DNA of 6,168 nt. Source: JANMEX01 sp031423755. Lineage in GTDB: Bacteria > Pseudomonadota > Alphaproteobacteria > Rhizobiales > Rhizobiaceae. A program made the position numbers and the translations under genes. Of the stretch, positions 1 through 6,168 are shown in pieces. The DNA is taken from positions 1 through 6,168 of the forward strand of contig JANPGC010000202.1 in assembly GCA_031423755.1 (NCBI GenBank), written 5' to 3'. The notes under the pieces were generated by a model. It did no database searches, was not told the origin of the DNA, and saw only the letters and a program-made list of their open reading frames with translations. Positions within the stretch are counted from its first letter, which is position 1; every line of letters begins with the position of its first letter.

Positions 1-2001
<2,001 letters not shown>

Positions 2002-2013
2002 GAGATCGAGAGA

Positions 2014-2040
2014 CCCGGCAGAGATGCCGGGTTTTTCTTT
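2014..2040 (+). terminator. Intrinsic terminator of rpoD
   Basis: A perfect 7-bp GC-rich stem, CCCGGCA (2014-2020) with TGCCGGG (2025-2031), has a GAGA tetraloop and is followed by TTTTTCTTT. It begins 12 bases after the rpoD stop. This is a textbook rho-independent terminator, so the downstream genes should have their own promoter. Confidence 0.93.
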
Positions 2041-2055
2041 GGAGCTTGGCTTGTT

Positions 2056-2094
2056 TTGACGAACCTTGACTTATGGCGGGTAGCGACTGAAAAT
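2056..2094 (+). promoter_or_regulatory. Possible promoter of the hicB-hicA block
   Basis: Two TTGAC elements lie 10 bases apart (2056-2060 and 2066-2070), each a candidate -35. With TTGACT at 2066-2071, a 17-base spacer leads to GAAAAT at 2089-2094, a 4-of-6 match to a -10 box. Transcription would then start near the second ATG (2102), giving a leaderless or almost leaderless message. With TTGACG at 2056-2061, the partner could be TAGCGA at 2081-2086 after 19 bases. Neither pair is strong. The case rests on position after the rpoD terminator and before a gene with no clear Shine-Dalgarno sequence. Confidence 0.25.
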
Positions 2095-2338
2095 GATTAC
2101 CATGTCAAAGCCGACAATATTTACAATTTCAGCAAGTTGGGACCGCGAGGCTTCTGTTTGGACCGGGCATTGTGATGATATTCCAGCAGCCGCTGATGCC
2201 GCTACGCTTGATGGGTTGCTGGAAAAAATGACGGCGATGGCCCTAGATCTCTTGCCAGACAACCATCCTCACGCTGATCCGGCTTCGCTATACCTGCAAA
2301 TCATGGCGCTTGGCGAAGCCGAACCCGCTGCCGCTTGA
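2093..2338 (+). CDS. DUF1902 / HicB-like antitoxin
   Basis: Small protein of 81 residues (78 if started at the second ATG, 2102, which gives MSKPTIFTISASWDREA). The pattern of a short beta strand, WDREASVWTGHCDDIPAAADAA and then a helix TLDGLLEKMTAMALDLL matches the DUF1902 family, which shares the partial RNase H-like fold of HicB antitoxins. In this family W-D-x-E-A, V-W and D-D-I-P are the conserved anchors, all visible at residues 16-31. The next gene encodes a HicA-like toxin, so the inferred role is to bind and neutralise it. No ribbon-helix-helix or helix-turn-helix follows the domain; the C-terminus is a short alanine-rich tail, so autoregulation by DNA binding is not evident. No convincing ribosome binding site precedes either ATG. 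The start is therefore uncertain by three codons. Confidence 0.85.
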   Translation: MITMSKPTIFTISASWDREASVWTGHCDDIPAAADAATLDGLLEKMTAMALDLLPDNHPHADPASLYLQIMALGEAEPAAA

Positions 2339-2536
2339 ATGGCCCCGCAATTTGACCGTCCATTGCGTGACGTTTTGCGACAGGCGGGATGTGAGATGGT
2401 TCGGCAAGGTAAGGGCAGTCACGAAGTTTGGCCCAGCCCGATCACCAGGCAGAATTTTGCAGTGCCCGTTGGAATTCCAAGCCGCCACACAGCAAATGCC
2501 ATTTTGCGCCAAGCCGGTTTGCCGAAGATTTTCTAA
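2339..2536 (+). CDS. HicA-like toxin (YcfA/HicA mRNA interferase family)
   Basis: 65 residues. HicA toxins are small double-stranded-RNA-binding-fold ribonucleases that cleave mRNA and use one catalytic histidine. The family signature is present: an N-terminal helix (LRDVLRQAGCEMVRQ, 9-23), then GKGSHEVW with the expected catalytic histidine at residue 28, then IPSRHTANAILRQAGL (46-61). The length is normal for the family. The ATG follows the antitoxin stop with no gap (TGAATG), and no ribosome binding site is seen, so translation is probably coupled to that of the antitoxin. The order antitoxin-toxin is the reverse of the classical hicA-hicB pair. Function as an RNase is inferred from family and motif. 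The gene looks intact rather than decayed. Confidence 0.88.
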   Translation: MAPQFDRPLRDVLRQAGCEMVRQGKGSHEVWPSPITRQNFAVPVGIPSRHTANAILRQAGLPKIF

Positions 2537-2560
2537 GCACGTGAAAGGCGGGTGGTTGGT

Positions 2561-3097
2561 ATGAGTGGGTCCGCAAACAGAGCTCTGATTGACGTTTTGG
2601 AAAAACGCTTTGCTGCAAATGCTCGTCGCCACGTCGGCATCGACTGGACGGACGTTGCGGCGCAGCTGACTTCTTCCCCGGAAAAACTACGTTCGCTCGC
2701 CGAAATGGAACGCACGGGCGGCGAGCCGGATGTTATTGTTCATGATGGCGTGCTTTGCTTTGTCGATTGTTCTGCGGAAAGTCCAACCAGCCGGCGCAGC
2801 CTTTGCTTTGACCGCAAGGCGCTGGATGGGCGCAAGGAGAACAAGCCTGTCGGGGCTGCGCTAGAGATGGCGGCGGCAATGGGCGTGGAGATTTTGACCG
2901 AGAGCCAGTACCGCGCGTTGCAAGATCTTGGCGAATTCGACCGGAAGACTTCCAGCTGGATCGAGACTCCTGCGTCTATTCGTTCACTCGGCGGCGCGCT
3001 GTTCTGTGACCGGAGGTACGATACAGTCTTTACGTATCACAACGGGGCGGAATCATATTATGCCGCACGCGGCTTTCGTGGCCGGCTTGTGTTGTAA
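2561..3097 (+). CDS. DUF4256 family protein of unknown function
   Basis: 178 residues from the ATG at 2561; a GTG at 2552 would add three residues. GGTGG lies five bases before the ATG. The protein matches the DUF4256 family along its full length: RRHVGIDWTDV (22-32), MERTGGEPDV (49-58), FVDCSAESP (67-75), RRSLCFDRKAL (78-88), YRALQDLGEFDRKTSSW (117-133), LGGALFCDRRYDTVF (143-157) and YHNGAESYYAARGFRG (159-174). The family is short, single-domain and strikingly conserved, with many Asp, Glu, Arg, Cys and His residues, as in an enzyme, but I know of no assigned reaction. No signal peptide or membrane segment is visible, so it is probably cytoplasmic. It starts 24 bases after the hicA-like stop with no terminator between them, so co-transcription with the toxin-antitoxin pair is likely. 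A functional link to the pair is not shown. Confidence 0.93.
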   Translation: MSGSANRALIDVLEKRFAANARRHVGIDWTDVAAQLTSSPEKLRSLAEMERTGGEPDVIVHDGVLCFVDCSAESPTSRRSLCFDRKALDGRKENKPVGAALEMAAAMGVEILTESQYRALQDLGEFDRKTSSWIETPASIRSLGGALFCDRRYDTVFTYHNGAESYYAARGFRGRLVL

Positions 3098-3166
3098 GGG
3101 CAAGTCATTGATGCGTCTACAGAATTTGGCGATATCCATCAGAAGTAGTGCCGGACCAAATGTGTG

Positions 3167-3192
3167 AACCCGGCAGCTTAGCCGGGTTCCTT
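3167..3192 (+). terminator. Hairpin terminator between convergent genes
   Basis: A perfect 8-bp stem, AACCCGGC (3167-3174) with GCCGGGTT (3181-3188), has an AGCTTA loop and lies 69 bases after the DUF4256 stop and 18 bases beyond the end of the hydrolase gene on the other strand. The following bases, CCTTGTCG, give only a weak T-tract on + and none on -. Termination is plausible but less certain than for rpoD. The stem could serve both strands. Confidence 0.7.
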
Positions 3193-3209
3193 GTCGAATT
3201 TGTCGAAAT

Positions 3210-4160
3210 TCAAGCCTGCGGCACATAAACCCACGCGCCATCCTTGGCTTCGGCCATGCCGATGCCCGGATAGGGCCAGTGGTAGCCGAGGAGTTTTTTC
3301 TTGCCGGTTGCGGCCATGTCGAGCAGTTTCTTGCGGTTGGCGCTCGCCATTGCGTGGTCGGCGTCAAAGGAGAATTTCCACTCGGGATGGGCAAAGAAGA
3401 CGTTCGGGCTGGTGATCGCGTCGCCGGTGATGATCATGCCGTCGCCGCCGGCAAGCTCGAATGACACGTGGCCGGGCGTGTGGCCTGCCGTATCGACCGC
3501 GGCCAAGCCGCTGACAAGTTCCTGACCCGGCTTGAAGAAGGATACCTTGTCCTTGATGGCTGTCATTTGCGACTGGATGCCAAGGATCATGCCTTCCATT
3601 TCCTTTGGCATCTTGCTGGCAAGATCGGCCGGGGACCAGAAGTTCCACTCTGTCTCGGCCATATGGTAGGTGGCGTTCGGGAAATTCAGGCCGTTCTTTC
3701 CGGCCGTCCCAGCGATATGGTCGCCGTGAGCGTGCGTGTAGATGACTTTGGTGATGGCGCTTGGATCGCTGCCTGCGGCCTTGATGCTCTCGATCAACGA
3801 GCCAGCAGACGGTTGGAAGCCGCCGCCGGTGCCGGTGTCGATGAGGATGGTGTCCGTGCCGGATTTCAGCAACAGCACGTTGACTTCAAATCGCGCTTTG
3901 TCCGCGTCGATGGCTGCGCCGAGAAGCTTCATCACTTCTTCTGCCGGTGCATCAGGAAAAATCATCGATATCGGCAGCAGCAGCGTCCCGTCGCTGACGA
4001 CGGTCACATCAAAGGCGCCCTGTTTGAATGCATATGGCCCGGCCAAAGCCAAGGCGCTTTTGGGTATGACGCCAGCGGCAATCAGACCGCCAGAAATGGC
4101 GAGGAATTTGCGCCGGTCTAGCACCAGCGAATTTGCAACAGTTACGGCAGAGTTCCACAT
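3210..4160 (-). CDS. Tat-exported metallo-beta-lactamase-fold hydrolase
   Basis: 316 residues from the ATG at 4160. That start is chosen over an in-frame ATG six codons upstream because AAAGGAG (4168-4174 on the minus strand) lies seven bases before it. The N-terminus has a twin-arginine signal, DRRKFLAISGG (15-25), a hydrophobic stretch, and an A-L-A cleavage region near residues 36-40, so periplasmic export of the folded protein is likely. The MBL fold follows: ILIDTG (105-110), metal-binding THAHGDH (142-148), GHTPGH (226-231), bridging Asp in TGDA (D247) and the final ligand His in GYHWPYPG (H294). The metal-ligand set is complete for a two-metal, probably zinc, hydrolase. The layout resembles the group containing methyl parathion hydrolase and some lactone-cleaving quorum-quenching enzymes, but the substrate cannot be read from sequence. 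Transcription is divergent from the DCC gene. Confidence 0.93.
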   Translation of the reverse strand: MWNSAVTVANSLVLDRRKFLAISGGLIAAGVIPKSALALAGPYAFKQGAFDVTVVSDGTLLLPISMIFPDAPAEEVMKLLGAAIDADKARFEVNVLLLKSGTDTILIDTGTGGGFQPSAGSLIESIKAAGSDPSAITKVIYTHAHGDHIAGTAGKNGLNFPNATYHMAETEWNFWSPADLASKMPKEMEGMILGIQSQMTAIKDKVSFFKPGQELVSGLAAVDTAGHTPGHVSFELAGGDGMIITGDAITSPNVFFAHPEWKFSFDADHAMASANRKKLLDMAATGKKKLLGYHWPYPGIGMAEAKDGAWVYVPQA

Positions 4161-4167
4161 GGCAACG

Positions 4168-4174
4168 CTCCTTT
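4168..4174 (-). promoter_or_regulatory. Ribosome binding site fixing the hydrolase start
   Basis: On the minus strand AAAGGAG lies seven bases before the ATG at 4160. It supports the 316-residue form. The alternative ATG at 4178 would place this site inside the coding region. Confidence 0.85.
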
Positions 4175-4189
4175 GCACTTCGAAATTTC

Positions 4190-4195
4190 ATTATA
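4190..4195 (-). promoter_or_regulatory. Candidate -10 box of the hydrolase gene
   Basis: The minus strand reads TATAAT, a perfect -10 hexamer, 29 bases upstream of the ATG. A transcript starting about seven bases downstream would have a leader of roughly 20 bases carrying the Shine-Dalgarno site. No good -35 is found at the usual distance (the sequence there is C-rich, CCCTCC), so the promoter may be weak or activator-dependent. Confidence 0.4.
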
Positions 4196-4228
4196 GGGCG
4201 GAGTTGGCTGGGGGAGGGGTCGAAATTG

Positions 4229-4242
4229 CCGAATTTTTTCGG
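4229..4242. repeat. Short palindrome CCGAA-TTTT-TTCGG
   Basis: A five-base inverted repeat with a four-base A/T centre in the hydrolase/DCC intergenic region. It lies upstream of the -10 candidate of the hydrolase and could be an operator half or a chance match. Nothing else supports a role. Confidence 0.3.
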
Positions 4243-4299
4243 ATGAGCGGTCAACTTTTCGTGTGCTGGCACATTGGTAATGGACAAAAGGCCGCGCGT

Positions 4300-4329
4300 G
4301 CTGCGGTTTCCTTAGCGTGCGCACGCAGC
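4300..4329. promoter_or_regulatory. Nested inverted repeats before the DCC gene
   Basis: The perfect 12-base palindrome GCGTGCGCACGC occupies 4315-4326. Its right arm also overlaps CGCAGC (4324-4329), which pairs with GCTGCG at 4300-4305. Two alternative hairpins could therefore form just before the DCC start at 4343. This could be a repressor site, a leader structure or a chance GC-rich repeat. No T-tract follows, so it does not look like an intrinsic terminator. Confidence 0.35.
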
Positions 4330-4342
4330 TATCTTGCCGGGC

Positions 4343-4786
4343 ATGGACGCTGACTTGTCATTCTATCCATCCGATTTGCTTCCGGAACCGACGGCCGGTC
4401 TCATTGTGTTCGACGGGGTTTGCGTGCTCTGCAACGGCTTTGTGCAGTTCGTGCTGCGCCATGACAAGGCGGCGCGTTTCAAGTTTCTTACGGCGCAGTC
4501 TGACCGGGGCGAAGCGATCTATGCGCGGTTTGGTCTCAAGCATGGCGATTATGATACCAATCTGGTGTTTGCAGACGGGCAGCTTTTCCAGAAGCTGGAT
4601 GCGTTCCTTGCGGTCATGGGGCGTCTTGGCTGGCCCTGGCGGCTGGTGACGCCGCTGAAATATCTGCCGCTGCCGGTCAAAGACTGGCTCTATAACCGCG
4701 TCGCCCGAAATCGCTATCAGCTCTTCGGTAAGCGCGAGACCTGTATGGTGCCGGACGCATCTGTGAGGCTGCGGTTTCCGGATTGA
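4343..4786 (+). CDS. Thiol-disulfide oxidoreductase-like DCC family protein (DUF393)
   Basis: 147 residues from the ATG at 4343; a TTG at 4334 in the same frame would add three. No clear ribosome binding site is seen. The family name comes from the D-x-x-C-x-x-C motif, present here as FDGVCVLC at about residues 23-30, which resembles a thioredoxin active site. The rest of the domain also fits: FVQFVLRHD, the FLTAQSDRGEAI strand-helix, NLVFADGQLF followed by the helix KLDAFLAVMGRL, and the C-terminal LPLPVKDWLYNRVARNRY. Members are small, widespread proteins proposed to have redox activity, without an established substrate. No signal peptide is evident, so it probably acts in the cytoplasm. 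The gene is divergent from the MBL hydrolase, and the next gene starts 60 bases downstream in the same direction. Confidence 0.92.
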   Translation: MDADLSFYPSDLLPEPTAGLIVFDGVCVLCNGFVQFVLRHDKAARFKFLTAQSDRGEAIYARFGLKHGDYDTNLVFADGQLFQKLDAFLAVMGRLGWPWRLVTPLKYLPLPVKDWLYNRVARNRYQLFGKRETCMVPDASVRLRFPD

Positions 4787-4846
4787 TTTTGCAGCCGGGA
4801 AGGCTCAAAATTTGGCTGGCAAAAGAATTTGCAGATGGAGTGGCTC

Positions 4847-5131
4847 ATGTCATTTTGGAAACGCCTGTTTGGCATTGGCGGAAGCGGCGCATCCGGGTCA
4901 TTTGCCGGTGAAAGCCGCGAGTATGACGGTCATGTGATCTACGCCGAACCGGTCAAGGACAATGGCCAGTGGCGGCTTGCCGGACGCATCACCAAGGACA
5001 TAGACGGCGCGGTCAAGGAACATAAATTTGTGCGGGCGGACCTGTTCTCCTCACGCGAAGACGCGGTATCGCTTGCATTTCAAAAAGGCGAGCTGATCAT
5101 TCGCCAGATGGGCGCGTCGCTGTTTTCCTGA
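4847..5131 (+). CDS. HlyU-family small protein
   Basis: 94 residues from the ATG at 4847, chosen because GGAG (4837-4840) lies six bases upstream. An upstream in-frame ATG at 4829 would add six residues not typical of the family. The N-terminus MSFWKRLFG and a glycine/serine linker are followed by the domain YDGHVIYAEPVKDNGQWRLA, GRITKDIDGAVKEHKFVRAD (45-64) and SSREDAVSLAFQKGELIIRQ, ending in LFS. This matches the Pfam family named HlyU. That name comes from a Vibrio haemolysin activator, but the Vibrio protein usually studied under it is described as an ArsR-type repressor-like regulator. I see no helix-turn-helix here, so a transcriptional role should not be assumed. The gene is 60 bases downstream of the DCC gene and convergent with UPF0114, with seven bases between the two stops. 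Confidence 0.9.
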   Translation: MSFWKRLFGIGGSGASGSFAGESREYDGHVIYAEPVKDNGQWRLAGRITKDIDGAVKEHKFVRADLFSSREDAVSLAFQKGELIIRQMGASLFS

Positions 5132-5138
5132 CTCGCAA

Positions 5139-5660
5139 TCAATCCGGCGAGGCTGCCATTTTGGCCTTCTTGCCGTGGCTCGCCATCTGGTCGACGTAGG
5201 CGAGGATCAGCGCCGAAATGACGAAGGCCAGATGCATCAGCGTCGCCCACATGATCTTGTCGTTTGAGTATTTGGTGAGATCGAGGAATATCTGCAGAAG
5301 GTCAATCGACGAGATGGCGACGATTGTCGATGCGACCTTGATCTTGAGCGACCCGGCGTCGATTGTGCCAAGCCAGTGGACTTCCGAGTTTTCGTCAAAC
5401 TTCGAGACGAAATTCTCATAGCCAGCAATGGTCACCATCACCACCAGACTCGCCACCAGCGCAGCGTCGATCAGCGACAGAATGGACAGGATTGCATCCG
5501 CTTCGTCCATTGCCAGCGATTTGTTGACAAAAGCCAGAAGCTTGCCGCCAAAGGTGAGCGCATAAATGGCAAGCGCCACTGCCAGACCGAGATAAAATAT
5601 CACGAGCAGCCAGCGGGAGGCGAGGATGATGGATTCAACGGCGAGTTCGAGGCGTTTCAT
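5139..5660 (-). CDS. UPF0114 / YqhA family inner-membrane protein
   Basis: 173 residues from the ATG at 5660. A longer frame starting at 5789 would add 43 residues that do not belong to the family and would run into the divergent gene. The protein resembles E. coli YqhA throughout: SRWLLVIFYLGLAVAL, ILSLIDAALVASLVVMV, the landmark AGYENFVSKFD (79-89), WLGTIDAGSLKIKVASTIVA and the helix SSIDLLQIFLDL. Four membrane segments are seen at about 12-36, 56-80, 108-128 and 138-157. The C-terminus is short and lysine-rich. The family is broadly distributed in bacteria and its function is unknown to me. It is convergent with the HlyU gene, and its 5' end faces the small pore-like gene. No strong ribosome binding site is visible; CGGAAC lies five bases upstream, a weak match. 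Confidence 0.94.
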   Translation of the reverse strand: MKRLELAVESIILASRWLLVIFYLGLAVALAIYALTFGGKLLAFVNKSLAMDEADAILSILSLIDAALVASLVVMVTIAGYENFVSKFDENSEVHWLGTIDAGSLKIKVASTIVAISSIDLLQIFLDLTKYSNDKIMWATLMHLAFVISALILAYVDQMASHGKKAKMAASPD

Positions 5661-5702
5661 GGCGTTCCGATTCGGGTTACTTCCACTCCAAAAAACGGTA
5701 AA

Positions 5703-5730
5703 CCAGTCGGGCTGTTTGCGGCAAGACTGG
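5703..5730. repeat. Inverted repeat overlapping a ribosome binding site
   Basis: CCAGTC (5703-5708) pairs with GACTGG (5725-5730), and within the spacer TTGC pairs with GCAA around 5720. The right arm covers the first two G residues of the GGAG site (5729-5732) of the small membrane protein gene. It could be an operator in the divergent promoter region or an RNA hairpin that limits translation. Six-base arms can also arise by chance. Confidence 0.35.
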
Positions 5731-5737
5731 AGCGCTG

Positions 5738-6097
5738 ATGAAATCGCTGTTTCAATATGAAAAGAAGTCGCAGCCATTGGCGACGCCATTGCTGTTCCGC
5801 TCGCGGTTTCTGAGAAACCTTGGAGCGGCGGCCGTCATCATTGCCGCGGCGCTTGGCGTTGGCATGACGGGCTACCACTTTATTGCCGGCATGCAATGGG
5901 TCGATGCCTATCTCAATTCGGCGATGATCCTGTCCGGCATGGGGCCGATTGGAGACCTCGACAACAGCGCCGCCAAGATATTCGCTGGCACTTACGCCAT
6001 TGTCTGCGGCCTTTTGATTTTTGCCGTCGCCGGGTTGGTGCTTGCGCCGGTGTTCCACAGGGTGCTGCACCGGTTTCATGTAGAGGATGGCGGGTAG
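5738..6097 (+). CDS. Small two-helix membrane protein with ion-channel-like pore segment
   Basis: 119 residues from the ATG at 5738, which is five bases after GGAG (5729-5732). The layout is that of a minimal two-helix channel subunit: a charged N-terminus, TM1 at about 28-50, a short amphipathic segment WVDAYLNSAMIL (54-65), the loop SGMGPIGDLDN (66-76) and TM2 at about 79-104, ending in the basic, histidine-rich HRVLHRFHVE. In two-TM potassium channels the pore helix leads into T-V-G-Y-G-D; here the aligned residues are L-S-G-M-G-P. I believe similar proteins occur in other proteobacteria, annotated as hypothetical or ion-channel-like, but this is from memory. Ion conduction is inference, and an unrelated two-TM protein is the main alternative. 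It is divergent from UPF0114 with 77 bases between starts. Confidence 0.8.
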   Translation: MKSLFQYEKKSQPLATPLLFRSRFLRNLGAAAVIIAAALGVGMTGYHFIAGMQWVDAYLNSAMILSGMGPIGDLDNSAAKIFAGTYAIVCGLLIFAVAGLVLAPVFHRVLHRFHVEDGG

Positions 6098-6142
6098 GGG
6101 CGAATTGCGGGCGGGGTATCCACACTCACTGAAAGCTGGGGT

Positions 6143-6168
6143 ATGATTAGTCTTCTCGCCATTTTGGG
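6143..6168 (+). CDS. Possible start of a further gene, cut by window end
   Basis: An ATG at 6143 opens a frame reading MISLLAIL and then running off the window. GAAAG lies seven bases upstream and a G-run directly before the ATG. The hydrophobic start would suit a membrane or exported protein. Only eight codons are visible, so this is a guess from position 46 bases after the previous stop. Confidence 0.25.

Noticed and set aside
2310..2564. 84-codon + strand frame across the hicB-hicA junction
   Set aside because: It overlaps both toxin-antitoxin genes in another frame and has no motif. The HicA signature lies in the frame starting at 2339.
3468..4121. Long + strand open frame of 217 codons
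   Set aside because: It lies fully antisense to the MBL hydrolase, whose metal motifs and Tat signal are clear. The frame shows no recognisable domain and is a codon-bias shadow.
3742..4353. Another + strand open frame of 203 codons
   Set aside because: It is antisense to the hydrolase 5' half and runs through the intergenic region into the DCC gene start. It has no family resemblance and no start support.
4793..4805. AGCC-GGGAA-GGCT hairpin after the DCC gene
   Set aside because: The stem is only four base pairs and is followed by A residues, not T residues. It is too weak for a terminator on +.
5661..5789. N-terminal extension of UPF0114 by 43 residues
   Set aside because: The extra residues are not hydrophobic or family-like and would overlap the start of the divergent gene. 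The family begins at the ATG at 5660.

Overview
The window looks like chromosomal DNA of an alphaproteobacterium of the order Hyphomicrobiales (Rhizobiales). The main evidence is the first gene, a housekeeping sigma factor RpoD whose sequence and large acidic non-conserved insertion resemble rhizobial and brucella-type RpoD. A Phyllobacteriaceae-like host is my inference from memory of such proteins. The other recognisable families (HlyU-domain protein, UPF0114/YqhA, DCC/DUF393 protein, Tat-exported metallo-beta-lactamase-fold hydrolase) fit that group.

Layout: (1) 1-2001, the 3' part of rpoD on the + strand, with its start upstream of the window, closed by a strong intrinsic terminator at 2014-2040. 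(2) 2093-3097, a compact + strand block: a DUF1902/HicB-like antitoxin, a HicA-like toxin that starts on the base after the antitoxin stop, and 24 bases later a DUF4256 protein. A second hairpin at 3167-3192 closes it. (3) 3210-4160, on the - strand, a Tat-signal MBL-fold hydrolase. (4) 4343-4786, a + strand DCC/DUF393 protein, divergent from the hydrolase across a 182-base intergenic region with a -10-like box and palindromes. (5) 4847-5131, a small + strand HlyU-family protein. (6) 5139-5660, on the - strand, a UPF0114/YqhA membrane protein, convergent with and almost touching the HlyU gene. (7) 5738-6097, on the + strand, a 119-residue two-helix membrane protein with a degenerate ion-channel pore signature. 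It diverges from UPF0114 across 77 bases. (8) A possible further gene start near 6143, cut by the window end.

Most of this is ordinary core or semi-core genome with many short unlinked transcription units. The least ordinary parts are the antitoxin-toxin-DUF4256 block and the small pore-like membrane protein. The block sits between two hairpins that match at 16 of 20 bases, which suggests an accessory insertion or a terminator duplication next to rpoD. The pore-like protein has GMG where potassium channels have GYG. No tRNA, rRNA, CRISPR array, insertion sequence or integrase was seen. No intergenic stretch exceeds 300 bases; the longest is 4161-4342.
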